This document shows, piece by piece, positions 24,475-34,400 of a DNA stretch of 64,000 nucleotides. Origin of the DNA: an uncultured Coriobacteriaceae bacterium (GTDB taxonomy: Bacteria; Actinomycetota; Coriobacteriia; Coriobacteriales; Atopobiaceae). The stretch is from the NCBI GenBank assembly GCA_902791035.1, contig CADAUA010000015.1, positions 1-64,000 of the forward strand, read 5' to 3'. Numbering within the stretch: the stretch's first letter is position 1; every line of letters starts with the position of its first letter. Below the pieces are notes generated by a model. That model was given only the letters and a program-made list of their open reading frames with translations. It did not search any database and had not been told where the DNA came from. Made by a program: the position numbers and the translations under genes.

Positions 24475-25865
24475 AGCTCCGCCCCCAGGCGCTCGCCCAT
24501 GAGGTAGCCCATGACGGAGGCCATCATGAGGCCGCGGGTCCAGCCGGAGGAGTCGCCCAGGCAGTGGAGGTGGGCCACGTTGGTCTCAAAGCGGTCGTCC
24601 ATGGTTATGCGGTTGCTGTAGAACTTGAGCTCCGGCGCGTAGAGCAGGGTCTCGTCGGACGCGAAGCCAGGTATGGCCTTGTCCACGGCCTGCATGAAGC
24701 TCACGATGGAGATCATTGTGCGGTAGGGGAGGGCCGAGGTGATGTCGCCCGCCACGGCATCGGGCAGCGTGGGTCGCACGTTGGAGCGGGAGAGCTCCTC
24801 CGGCCAGGTGCGCTTGCCGTCCAGCACGTCGCCGAAGCGCTGCACCAGGATGTGGCCGTCGCCCAGCATGTTGCAGAGGCGGCCGATGTTCTGCGCGTAG
24901 GCAATGGGCTGGTTGAAGGGCGTGCGGAAGTGATGGGTGCAGAGGATGGCCAGGTTCGTGTTCTCGGACTTGCGCTCCTTGTACGAGTGGCCGTTGACCA
25001 CGGCCAGGCCGCCGTCGTAGTTCTCCTGCGCCACAAAGCCGCCGGGGTTCTGGCAGAAGGTGCGGACCTTGTTCTTGAAGGGGCCGGGGTAGCCTATGAG
25101 CTTGCCCTCGTAGAGGACCTCGTTCACGTCCTCGATGACCTCGTTGCGCATCTCGATGCGCACGCCGATGTCCACGGGGCCGGGCTCGTGCCTGATGCCA
25201 TGGCGGGTGCAGGCGTCCTCGAGCCAGCTGGCTCCGCGCCGGCCGGTGGCCACGATCACGCTGCGTGCGTCTATGCGCTCCTCGCCGGCAGGCCCCTTGG
25301 CGACGACGCCGCGGCAGGTGCCGTCCTCGATCACGAGGTCACGGCACTCGGTGCGAAAGCGGATGTCCACCCCGGCGTCCAGCAGGTGGCGCTCGATGGC
25401 GGCGTAGAGCTCCTGGGCCTTTTCGGTGCCAAGGTGGCGGATGGGGCAGTCCACGAGCTTGAGGCCGGCCTTGATGGCGCGCAGGCGGATCTGGCGGACC
25501 TTGTCATCGTGGCCGCGGCCCTCCACGTGAGGGTCGGCGCCGAACTTGAGGTAGAGCTGGTCCACGGTGTCGATGGTGTCCTGGGCGCGCTGGGCTCCGA
25601 TGAGCTGCGGCAGATCGCCGCCCACCTCGTAGGAGAGCGAGAGCTTGCCGTCCGAGAAGGCCCCCGCGCCCGAGAAGCCCGTCGTTATGTTGCAGGGCTG
25701 GCAGTTGAGGCAGTGGCCGGCCTGCTCCTTGGGGCAGTGGCGGCGCTCCACGGGGAGGCCCTTCTCGAGCATGACGATGTGGGACTGCGGGCGCTCCTCC
25801 AGGAGCTTGAGGGCACAGAAGATGCCGGATGGGCCGGCACCCACGATCACGACGTCTGCGGGCAT
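24471..25865 (-). CDS. FAD-dependent dehydrogenase, COG2509 family
   Basis: A 464-residue flavoprotein. The dinucleotide-binding motif is at the N-terminus (VVIVGAGPSGIFCALKLLEE), a second GG motif occurs in SVIVATGRRGASW, and the C-terminus has LHCLGDSSGWTRGLMMASVMG for FAD closure. A Cys-rich segment, CPKEQAGHCLNCQPCNITTG, near residues 45-65 is typical of this family and could bind metal or Fe-S. Reaction unknown; relatives are annotated only as uncharacterised FAD dehydrogenases. Start follows AGAGGAAG. Its stop overlaps the GTG that opens the thioesterase frame. Confidence 0.8.
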   Translation of the reverse strand: MPADVVIVGAGPSGIFCALKLLEERPQSHIVMLEKGLPVERRHCPKEQAGHCLNCQPCNITTGFSGAGAFSDGKLSLSYEVGGDLPQLIGAQRAQDTIDTVDQLYLKFGADPHVEGRGHDDKVRQIRLRAIKAGLKLVDCPIRHLGTEKAQELYAAIERHLLDAGVDIRFRTECRDLVIEDGTCRGVVAKGPAGEERIDARSVIVATGRRGASWLEDACTRHGIRHEPGPVDIGVRIEMRNEVIEDVNEVLYEGKLIGYPGPFKNKVRTFCQNPGGFVAQENYDGGLAVVNGHSYKERKSENTNLAILCTHHFRTPFNQPIAYAQNIGRLCNMLGDGHILVQRFGDVLDGKRTWPEELSRSNVRPTLPDAVAGDITSALPYRTMISIVSFMQAVDKAIPGFASDETLLYAPELKFYSNRITMDDRFETNVAHLHCLGDSSGWTRGLMMASVMGYLMGERLGAEL

Positions 25866-25951
25866 GGGACTTCCTCTCGGGTTCCTGGGCTAGGCCCCTC
25901 GCCGGGAACCGCGGATGCGAGGGACTTGAACCGATTGTAGCAAGCGGAGGC

Positions 25952-26016
25952 GTGACAGAAGGTCGGGGGCGTGACAGCAGCTCCGACCCCGCGTGACAGC
26001 AGCTCCGACCCCGCGC
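25952..26016. repeat. GTGACA repeats, core GCAGCTCC
   Basis: Three units, the first truncated (GTGACAGAAGGTCGGGG), in the divergent region between the flavoprotein gene and queD. Confidence 0.8.
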
Positions 26017-26074
26017 CACGAGACCCCCGCGACGGAGTGATAAGGTCTGGTAGAAAGAGAGAGGAGACACGCCC

Positions 26075-26494
26075 ATGTACCAGCTCAAGACCGAATGCGA
26101 CTTCGACTCCGCCCACTTCCTGGCGGACTATCACGGCAAGTGCGAGAACCTCCACGGCCACCGCTGGCACGTGGTGGCCTACATCTCGAGCGAGGACCTG
26201 GGCGCGTCGGGCACCCAGCGCAGCATGGTGCTCGACTTCGGCGAGTTCAAACGCGTGGTGCGCGAGGAGTGCGCCAGGCTCGACCACACCTTCCTGGTGG
26301 AGGAGGGCACGCTCAAGCCGGCCACCGTCGAGGCGCTGGAGGGCGAGGGCTTCTCGCTGACCATCCTGCCCTTCCGCACCACGGCCGAGAACCTGGCCCA
26401 CTACCTCTATGAGCGTCTGGTGGCGCGCGGCCTGCCCGTCTCGCAGGTGGACTGCAACGAGACGCCGCTCAACTGCGCCAGCTACCGCCCGTAG
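26075..26494 (+). CDS. queD: 6-carboxytetrahydropterin synthase QueD / PTPS family
   Basis: A 139-residue protein. Zinc ligands His14 (DSAHF), His27 and His29 (LHGHRW), with catalytic Cys23 in the CENLHGH motif; a LDHTFL segment and final ETPLNCASY supply the substrate-binding Glu and catalytic residues. QueD converts dihydroneopterin triphosphate to 6-carboxytetrahydropterin in queuosine synthesis. Start follows GAGGAGACACGCCC. No queC, queE or queF is adjacent in the window, so the pathway context cannot be confirmed. Confidence 0.85.
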   Translation: MYQLKTECDFDSAHFLADYHGKCENLHGHRWHVVAYISSEDLGASGTQRSMVLDFGEFKRVVREECARLDHTFLVEEGTLKPATVEALEGEGFSLTILPFRTTAENLAHYLYERLVARGLPVSQVDCNETPLNCASYRP

Positions 26495-26623
26495 CAGGGA
26501 GTTCGCGTCCGGGCCGATTCGTGTCCGGTGGCGTGGGTATACTTTCTGAAAGTCGGGTGACGTCCCCGGAGGGGTCGTCGCGGACGGTCGCTTCTTGGGC
26601 TTTCGTGTGGACGGGAGGTTCGC

Positions 26624-27682
26624 ATGGGTCAGGACACCTTGCGGGGCGTGAACCTCACGGGCTGGCTGGCGCTGGAGTCGTGGGTCACGCCAGACCTCTT
26701 TGCGGGTTCCGGTGCCATCGACGAGTCGGTGCTCGCCAAGTCCCTGGGACACGACCGCTACGCAGACCTCGTGCGGCGCCATCGCGACGAGTTCGTGACG
26801 CAGGACGACTTCACGCGCATAGCGGCGCGCGGCTTCAACGCCGTGCGCATCGTGGTGCCTTGGTACGTCTATGGCGAGGACGGGCCGGACCCGGGTCCCT
26901 ACGTGGGCTGCATCGACCAGGTGGACCGCGCGCTCGAGTGCGCGGAGGAGATAGGCCTCAAGGTCATCTTCGTGCTGGGCATACGTCCCGGCTGGGCCCA
27001 GGCCGACGGCAGCTACGACAAGAGCCTCTCGGACGTGCGGCTGGCGCGTTCGAGCTACCTGGACGTGGTCGCGGCGCTCGCCAAGCGCTACGCGTCGCGC
27101 ATGGGCTTCTTTGGCTTCGAGGTGGCGGACGCGGCGCGGCCGCAGGTGCGCCAGGGCATCGACAAGGGCTTCGCCCTCACGGAAGGCACGCCCATCCACA
27201 TGCTGCGCAACTACTATCGCGAGGCCTACGACATCATCCGGGCTGCGGCCGGCCCGGATCCCGTGGTCATCCTTCCCGACGGCGGGATGCACAACATCTG
27301 GGACCGCTTCATGTCGCAGCGGCGCTATCAGAACGTCTGGCTGGACTGCCAGTTCGACGACCCCAGCGCCGAGGGCGTGGACGGTGCTGGCCCGGCGGGC
27401 ATCCGCAGGCTGGTGGAAAGCGAGAAGCGCCATCTGGCAGAGGCCTCGCGGTCGGGGCTCCCGGTCATGGTGGGCAAGTGGTCCTCGGCCCTGCCGATTT
27501 CGGAGAGCTCGATCACGCCGGAGGGCCGGGTGGCCCTGGAGCGCATCTATGCGTCGGAGCAGATAGCGGCCTACGGCAGCTGTCCCGCCTGGTTCTTCCA
27601 GACGTGGAAGACCACGGGCAGGCTGGCCGGGTGGGACGCCCGCGTGGCCTTGGCCACCTTCCAGCGGGGGATGCTCTCGTGA
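26624..27682 (+). CDS. glycoside hydrolase family 5-like protein lacking catalytic glutamates
   Basis: A 352-residue TIM-barrel protein closest in outline to exo-beta-1,3-glucanases: GVNLTGWLALESWVTP at the start, GFNAVRIVVPWY, PDGGMHNIWDRFM and a C-terminal PAWFFQTWK. No signal peptide, so cytoplasmic. The acid/base position, normally Asn-Glu-Pro after strand 4, reads FEVADAA (residues about 165-171), and the nucleophile position, normally VGEWSxAL, reads VGKWSSAL with Lys285 (codon AAG). Both catalytic Glu therefore appear absent. GGGAGGTTCGC precedes the ATG. Its TGA overlaps the GTG of rsmI by four bases. It may be a sugar-binding pseudoenzyme. Confidence 0.75.
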   Translation: MGQDTLRGVNLTGWLALESWVTPDLFAGSGAIDESVLAKSLGHDRYADLVRRHRDEFVTQDDFTRIAARGFNAVRIVVPWYVYGEDGPDPGPYVGCIDQVDRALECAEEIGLKVIFVLGIRPGWAQADGSYDKSLSDVRLARSSYLDVVAALAKRYASRMGFFGFEVADAARPQVRQGIDKGFALTEGTPIHMLRNYYREAYDIIRAAAGPDPVVILPDGGMHNIWDRFMSQRRYQNVWLDCQFDDPSAEGVDGAGPAGIRRLVESEKRHLAEASRSGLPVMVGKWSSALPISESSITPEGRVALERIYASEQIAAYGSCPAWFFQTWKTTGRLAGWDARVALATFQRGMLS

Positions 27683-28617
27683 CGACTCAGGGGGCGGCGA
27701 GCGAGAAGGACGCGCCCGGCGAGAGGGGCGAGGGGACCGGTGGTGCGACCTCGGCCGGCAGCGCACGCGGGCTTCTCTCCGTGGTGGGCACGCCCATAGG
27801 CAACCTGCGTGATGCCTCGCCACGGGTGGTGGACACCCTGGCCTCGGCCGACGTGGTCCTCTGCGAGGACACGCGCGTGACGGGCAAGCTCCTGCAGGCG
27901 CTGGGCGTGCATGTCCGCCTGGAGCGCTGCGACGAGAACGTGATGGCCGCCCGCATCGCGCCCACGCTCGAGCGGATCCGTGCGGGGGAGCGGGTGGCCT
28001 TCGTGTCCGATGCGGGCATGCCGGGCGTGTCCGACCCCGGCCAGCGCCTGGTGGACGCCGCGCTCGATGCCGGCCTCGCCGTGGAGGTGGTGCCCGGCCC
28101 CTCGGCCGTGACCTGCGCCCTCGTGGCCTCGGGTCTGGCGAGCGAGCACTTCTTCTTCGAGGGCTTCCTGCCACGCAAGCGCTCGGCCCAGCTCGCGCGC
28201 CTGGGGGAGCTGGCGCTCGTGCCGGGGACGCTCGTGCTCTACGAGTCGCCCCGCCGCGTGGCCGAGACCCTTGCCAACGTGGCGGAGGTCTTCCCGGAGC
28301 GGCGGGTGGCCCTTGTCCGCGAGCTCACGAAGATCCACGAGGAGTGCGTGCGCGGCCTGGCGCCCGAGCTCGCGCGGGCCATCGCCGAGCGCGAGGAGGT
28401 GCGCGGCGAGTGCGTGGTGGTAATCGCGGCGCCCTCGGCTGAGGAGCTGGACGCGCGCAGGCGAGCCGCCACGGCGGGGCCTGCAACGCTGGAGGAGGCC
28501 ATAGCCCAGGGGCTGGCTGCGGGCGAGGCGCCGAGCGCCCTGGCCAGGCGGCTGGCCAAGGACTTCTCGGTCCCCAAGTCCCAGGCCTACGACGCCATCC
28601 TTGCCGCGCGCGCCTAG
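27679..28617 (+). CDS. rsmI: 16S rRNA (cytidine-1402 2'-O) methyltransferase RsmI
   Basis: A 312-residue tetrapyrrole-methylase-fold enzyme: VVGTPIGNLRDASPRVVDTL, VLCEDTRVTGKLL, VAFVSDAGMPGVSDPGQRLV and VVPGPSAVTCALVASGL are the RsmI signatures. It adds the 2'-O methyl group of m4Cm1402 with RsmH. The N-terminal 30 residues are Gly/Ala/Glu-rich and not conserved. The GTG start overlaps the previous stop (GTGA), implying translational coupling to the GH5-like gene. A repeat array starts two bases after its TAG. Confidence 0.95.
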   Translation: MTTQGAASEKDAPGERGEGTGGATSAGSARGLLSVVGTPIGNLRDASPRVVDTLASADVVLCEDTRVTGKLLQALGVHVRLERCDENVMAARIAPTLERIRAGERVAFVSDAGMPGVSDPGQRLVDAALDAGLAVEVVPGPSAVTCALVASGLASEHFFFEGFLPRKRSAQLARLGELALVPGTLVLYESPRRVAETLANVAEVFPERRVALVRELTKIHEECVRGLAPELARAIAEREEVRGECVVVIAAPSAEELDARRRAATAGPATLEEAIAQGLAAGEAPSALARRLAKDFSVPKSQAYDAILAARA

Positions 28618-28618
28618 C

Positions 28619-28713
28619 GTGACACGAGCTCCGACCCCGCGTGACACGAGCTCCGACCCCGCGTGACACGAGCTCCGACCCCGCGTGACAGACCCCGCGT
28701 GACAGACCCCCGC
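28619..28713. repeat. GTGACA array, core CGAGCTCC
   Basis: Three exact 22-bp units with core CGAGCTCC, then two truncated GTGACAGACCCC units. It begins at the rsmI stop codon and ends about 60 bases before metG. Confidence 0.9.
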
Positions 28714-28773
28714 GTGCGATAGGTATACAATCATCGGGTTACGACCAGCCATCGTCCGTCATTAGGAGCCCAC

Positions 28774-30331
28774 ATGGCAGAGAAGCCCAGCTACTTCATC
28801 ACCACCCCCATCTACTACGTCAACGCCGCGCCACACCTGGGCACCGCCTACTGCACCATCCTTTGCGACGTGCAGGCGCGCTACCGCCGCGCCGCCGGCT
28901 ACGACGTCAAGTTCCTCACCGGCATGGACGAGCACGGCGAGAAGGTCGAGGAGGCCGCGCAGAAGCACGGCATGGAGCCCCAGGAGTGGTGCGACTCCCA
29001 GGCCCCGCTCTTCAAGGACCTGTGGCGCACGTTGGAGATCTCCAACGACGACTTCATCCGCACCACGGAGCCCCGCCAGGTCAACGCCGTCCAGTACCTG
29101 TGGGACCGCATGAGGGAGTCCGGCTACCTCTACAAGGGCTCCTACGACGGCTGGTACTGCGTGCCCGAGGAGACCTACTTCACCGAGACCCAGGTGGCCA
29201 AGTCCGACGAGGCCAACCACACCGAGGGCCAGCACCTCTGCCCCGACTGCGGCCGCCCGCTGGAGCGCGTGCAGGAGGAGTCCTACTTCTTCAAGCTCAG
29301 CGCCTTCCAGGACCGCCTGCTCAAGCTCTACGACGAGCACCCCGACTTCGTGCAGCCGGACTTCCGCATGAACGAGGTCCGTTCCTTCGTGGCAGGCGGC
29401 CTGCAGGACCTCTCCGTCTCGCGCACTGTGGTTCGACGCCCTTCTCAACTATATGACGGCCGTGGGCTACGGCGTGGACACCCCCGAGGCCAAGGCCGAG
29501 CTGGCGCGCCGCTGGCCCGCCCAGTACCACGTGGTGGGCAAGGACATCATCCGCTTCCACTGCGTCATCTGGCCGGCCATGCTCATGGCCATAGGCGAGG
29601 CCCTGCCGGAGCACGTCTTTGCCCACGGCTTCCTCATGGTGCGCAACGCCGAGACGGGCAAGGGCGAGAAGATGTCCAAGTCCCGCGGCAACGCCATCGC
29701 GCCGCAGGACGTGATCGACATGCTGGGCGTGGAGGGCTACCGCTACTACTTCATGACCGACGTGGTGCACGGCGAGGACTCTGCCATCAGCTTCGACCGC
29801 ATGGAGCAGGTCTACAACGCCGACCTGGCCAACAGCTGGGGCAACCTGGTGAGCCGTGCCCTCAACATGAGCGCCAAGTACTTCGACGGCAAGACCCCCG
29901 AGCTGGCCGAGGGCTGGGCAGACAAGACGAACCCCCTGCGCGCCATCGCCCAGGGCATCGAGGGCCGCTACGCCGAGCGCATGGAGCGCTTCGACTACGC
30001 CGGTGCCAAGGACGTCGTGATGGAGCTCGTCCACGCCGCCAACCACTACATCGAGGACTCCGCTCCCTGGGCCGTGGCCAAGGACCCGGCCCGCGCGGAG
30101 GAGCTGCGCGACATCATCACCAACCTCCTGGAGGCCATCCGCATCTCCGCCCACCTGCTGGAGCCCCTCATGCCCCAGACCTCGGCCGAGGTCCTGCGCC
30201 GCATGTCGCTCGAGGCCGAGGCGGACACCGACGACCTTGCCGCCGCCTGCGAGTGGGGTGGCCTTGCGGGTGGCGTGCCCGTGACCAAGGGCGAGGCGCT
30301 CTTCCCGCGCCTGGCCGCAAAGAAGAACTAG
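28774..30331 (+). pseudogene. metG: methionyl-tRNA synthetase with internal deletion and frameshift
   Basis: The first frame (28774 to about 29428) encodes a normal start: FITTPIYYVNAAPHLGTAY (HIGH-equivalent), GMDEHGEKV, a CPDCGRPL zinc knuckle half, and GGLQDLSVSRT. Downstream, a different frame resumes with WFDALLNYMTAVGYG, WPAQYHVVGKDI, EKMSKSRGN and the anticodon domain to 30331. Homologues have about 18 residues between SRT and WFDALLNY (the F-D-W-G-I-P-V-P region, ending V-V-Y-V). Those are missing, and the length 1558 is one over a multiple of three, so about 53 or 56 bases are gone. MetRS is essential, so an assembly or sequencing error or a second copy must be considered. Start has TTAGGAGCCCAC. 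Confidence 0.85.
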
Positions 30332-30412
30332 CGTGACAAGGGCTGGCGTGCCGGCAGGGCATAGGTCGCGCGCCTTGCGGCCAGTCGCGACCTGTGCCGC
30401 GGGGGTGGCGCG

Positions 30413-31270
30413 ATGACGGCGTCGTCCCTGGCCAACCCCACCGCCACGCGAGCGGTCCTCGAGCGCTTCGGCCTGGCCACCAAGCACCGGCTGGGGCAGA
30501 ACTTCCTGGTGAACGACGCCGTGATCGAGAGGATCTGCGGCCTGGCGGAGCTGGGGCCCGACGACGTGGTGCTCGAGGTGGGTCCCGGCATCGGCACGCT
30601 CACGGTGGCGCTTCTCGACCGGGCGGGTGCGGTGGTGGCCGTGGAGGCCGACCGCGAGCTGGAGCAGGTGCTGGCCGTGACCTGCTCCGGCACGGGCGGC
30701 CGGCTCAATCTGGTGATGGGAGACGCCCTGCGCGTGCCGGTGGAGATGCTCGTGGCCGGCGGCGATGCCGCGGTCGCGGCGCCCAACAAGTTCGTGGCCA
30801 ACCTGCCCTATCAGGTGGCAGCCACGGTGATCCTGCGCTTCTTCCAGGAGCTGTCCTGCCTGGAGCGGGCGGTCGTCATGGTGCAGAGGGAGGTCGCCGA
30901 CCGCATCGCGGCTGCGCCGGGCGGGCGCGACTACGGCGCCTACACGGCAAAGCTTGCGCTGCTGGGGCATGTGACCGGGCGCTTCGAGGTGGGACCGGGC
31001 AACTTCATGCCACCGCCGCACGTGGACTCCGCCGTGGTGCGGATCGACCGTTCGCCGATCGTGCCGGTCGGGGAGGCGCTTGCGGTGGGGGAGGTCATCG
31101 ACGCGGCCTTCGCCCAGCGGCGCAAGACCATCCGCAACTCGATGCGGGCGCGTGGCTACGACGCCGCGGCGCTCGACGCGGCCTTCGCAGCCACGGGAAT
31201 AAGCCCGACCTGCCGCGCGGAGACCGTGCCGCCCGAGGGGTTTGTCGCCCTCTGGCGGGCCCTGGCCTAG
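30413..31270 (+). CDS. rsmA: 16S rRNA dimethyladenosine transferase RsmA (KsgA)
   Basis: A 285-residue SAM methyltransferase: KHRLGQNFLVN at the N-terminus, motif I LEVGPGIGTLT, and the adenine-binding catalytic motif NLPYQVAATVI, followed by FMPPPHVDSAVV. It dimethylates the two adenosines of helix 45 in 16S rRNA. The ATG follows GGGGGTGGCGCG. In many relatives tatD lies between metG and ksgA; here tatD is displaced by 4.5 kb beyond the M14 gene. A perfect 15-bp hairpin begins four bases after the stop. Confidence 0.95.
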   Translation: MTASSLANPTATRAVLERFGLATKHRLGQNFLVNDAVIERICGLAELGPDDVVLEVGPGIGTLTVALLDRAGAVVAVEADRELEQVLAVTCSGTGGRLNLVMGDALRVPVEMLVAGGDAAVAAPNKFVANLPYQVAATVILRFFQELSCLERAVVMVQREVADRIAAAPGGRDYGAYTAKLALLGHVTGRFEVGPGNFMPPPHVDSAVVRIDRSPIVPVGEALAVGEVIDAAFAQRRKTIRNSMRARGYDAAALDAAFAATGISPTCRAETVPPEGFVALWRALA

Positions 31271-31273
31271 AGC

Positions 31274-31462
31274 AGTGGGCACCAGGGGAGTACCCCCTGG
31301 TGCCCACTGGCGCTCATGTCAGTTGCAGGTGCCTCGTCCGGCTCGGCTGCGGAGCAGGCAACGTGCCTACCTGCGATTATATGAAGTGCAACCAATTGCC
31401 AGACACCTGCAAGTGACACTTCGCGTGCGGGTAGGCACCAGGGGAGTACCCCCTGGTGCCCG
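31274..31462. repeat. composite hairpin repeat, copy 1 (about 185 bp)
   Basis: Ends are hairpins of the GGGG-AGTAC-CCCC family: 31274-31308 (15-bp stem) and 31434-31460 (11-bp stem). Between them is an inverted pair TGTCAGTTGCAGGTG / CACCTGCAAGTGACA and the segment ATTATATGAAGTGCAACC. A similar copy lies at 35500-35678 in the same orientation, on the other side of the M14 gene. The first hairpin may terminate rsmA. Confidence 0.9.
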
Positions 31463-31476
31463 CCCTTGTCTGTCGC

Positions 31477-34400
31477 TTACTCCTGCTCGCGACGGCGCGC
31501 CAGCACCAGCATGCTGCCACCTGCCAGGGCCAGGAAGACGATCTCCGCCACGTCGGAGGCCACGAGCGCGCGGTCGCCGGCTGCCGGGATGGTCGTGGTC
31601 GCGACCGTCGGGGCCTTGGCCATGTGCTTGGGCACGTAGGTGCTGGCCTGCTTGGTCGGGCCTGCGGGCTGCTCGGGCCCGGTCGGCTCGCCGGGCACCT
31701 CCGGCTCCGCGGGCACCGGCACCTCCGGGAACTCCTGGCCCTCGGAGAGGCTGTAGAGCGAGGCCGTGAGGTAGCGGTAGTCGTCCGTCTGGTGGGCCTT
31801 GTTGGTCAGCGTGTTGGCGAAGAGGACCATGCTCACGTCGTCGCCGAGGATGCTGATGGCCTGGATCTGGCCCTTGTACTGTTCGAGCCAATCGGTGGTC
31901 ATGAAGCCCTCGATGGGCTGGTCGGTCGTGGTCTTGATAAGGACGTGCGCACCCTCGGGCACGGCGACGAAGTAGTTCCCGCCGTAGCCGTACATGATGT
32001 AGTCGCCCTCCTTGCGGTAGGTGGCTGTGACGATGCTGTCCTCGGGGAAGGTCACGGTGTCGAGGGCGTCGAATCCGCCGCGCGAGCTCGTGTACTTGAT
32101 GTCGGCCAGCTGATTGCGCTGGACGAAGCGCAGGGCGCTCGTGGTGTAGCCGATGTAGGGCACGCCGGCCTTGATCTTTGCCGCGACGTCCTTGGCGTTG
32201 TAGGGGCTCTGGCTGCCCACGATGATCGTGGCCTCGTCCAGGTCGTCGGTCAGGGTGAAGCCCATCTGCGTGGCCAGGGCGAAGAGGTCCCAGTTGCCGC
32301 TGGTGTTCAGGCGGTTGGAGTAGCCCACCATGCCCACCGAGCTGGTGGTGTCGTCGCTGTAGGCCTTAGGCACGTAGACCTTGATGTCGTTGCGGATGAG
32401 CTTGGCCGTGGGCGTCGAGGTGCCCTGGGTGGCATAGAGGACGTACTTGTCGCTCACCTTGGAGAAGTCCGAGCTGGCCACCACGTAGTCGCCCTCGTGC
32501 TGGCCCTCGGTGATGAGACCCACCTGGACACCCTGCTTGAGCAGGTCGTTCACGGCCAGGATGGACTGGAGCGAGTCGTTGCGGATCACGGTCACGGGGC
32601 CCGTGCCGGACACGTAGGTGGACACGGAGGGCGCCTCGGTCACGTCGCTCAGGCTGGCAGCGGAGAAGGCCCCCACGGTGCGGATGGTGTCCATGTCGAA
32701 GCCGCGGAAGTCCGAGAAGTTGGAGATGGGCTCGGAGTAGAGGGAGCCGGCCGTCCACTCGGAGATCACGAGGTTGGGGTAGAGGGCGGCGTTGGCCATG
32801 TTGCGCTTGGCCTGGTGCATGTCCACGACGATGGTGCCGGGCGCGTAGGTCGTGCCGTTGACCGTCGTCTCCTCGTCCAGCTGCTTGACCTTGACGCCGT
32901 TGTGGAGCAGGTAGGCCACCATGTCACGCGCGGACCCGCGGTCCTCCTGGCTCTGGGCGTCCATGGGGATCACGTAGTACTCGGGGAAGAAGTTGTGGTT
33001 CTCATTGTCCTGAGGACGGAAGACGTCCGCCTCGGCGCCAGCCTCGTCGTACTGGCTCACGTAGTAGGGCCGGATGGTCTCGGCATCGATGTTGTAGACG
33101 CCGCGGACGTAGCGCTCGAGGAGGTTGGAGAACATGTGGTCGAGGTTGTCGATCACGAACTGGGCGTTGCCGATGCAGCCGGCCGCGATGGCGTGGACGG
33201 CGTCGCTGTTGCCCACGGGGAGCTCCACCGTGTAGGCGTTGGCGCCGTGCATCATGGCGTACTGGGGCGTGTAGGAGCTGGACATGTCGTCGAAGGGGTA
33301 GTCCCACATCACGGAGCCGTCAGCCTGGCGCTTGAGGTAGTCGCGCATGGGGATCTGGGCGGAGTTGATGGTGGGGTTGTTTGCCAGGGCGGTGCTGGCG
33401 AAGTACTCGCCCTCGGCCATGGCCGTGTCGATGAAGAGGTCGTACTCGTTGTTGGGATCGTGGGTGGGCGAGCAGGGCTCGATTTGGAACTGCTGGTAGA
33501 AGCCGTGGAACTCGTGGAGCGAGATGGGATCCCACTGGGTGATGAGCCCGCTCATGGCTTGGGTCTCGGGCTGGGTCTGGAAGGTGTTGTCGCGGTTGAG
33601 GTCGAAGCCGTTGCCGTTCGTGCGGACGTCGTCGGCGCGGGCGTCCACGTTCTCGGAGGGCACCAGGATGAAGAAGACGTGCTTGAGGATCTCCTGCGGG
33701 TCAAAGACCTGCTCGACCACGTTGTAGTACTCGGCGATCTGGTCGTCGGAGAGGTCGGCGGAGCCGTCGTTGAGGCCGGCGTTGGAGCGGGTGCCGTAGG
33801 GGGTGCCGTAGCCGTTGCTCTCGCCGTCGTTGCCGCGGACGTAGCCGATGCCGGTGACCTTGTCTTTGATGAGGTCGGACCACACGGTGCCGTCGAGGTC
33901 CATCTCCTTCTGGAGCTCCTCCAGGCCAGCGTCCGTCAGGCTCTCGAAGCGCTTGTAGGTGATGGGCTTGTTCTCCGCCAGGTCCTTGAGGAACTGCATG
34001 ACGCCGTCGGCCGCGGAGAGCTCGTCCGCGTGGACGTTGCTGTAGAAGATGGGGACCTTGTAGTCCAGGGTGCCGGCCTTGACCTCGGCGAGGACGCCCG
34101 AGGGGTCCTCCTCCATGCGGGCCTTGAGGGCCTGGTAGTCGTCCAGGTCCTGGGCGCTGCCGGCCACGAAGACGACGCTCATGTCGCGGCCGTCGGCGGA
34201 GGTGCCGAACTTCTCGACCTTGGCGTAGATGCCGTTCTCGTTGGCCTCGGCCACGAGCTTGGGGAGCTCCTCGTCGATCTCGGCCTGGGTGTAGTACTCG
34301 TCGAACGGCTTGAGGACCACGTCGGTCGAGACGGCCTGGCCGTCGAGGTCGCAGCGGAGCTGGTAGGTGCCCAGGTAGTTGAGGATCTCGGAGCGCACGG

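Noticed and set aside
28774-30331. Programmed ribosomal frameshift in metG
   Set aside because: The frame change coincides with loss of about 18 conserved residues, which a shift alone cannot explain.
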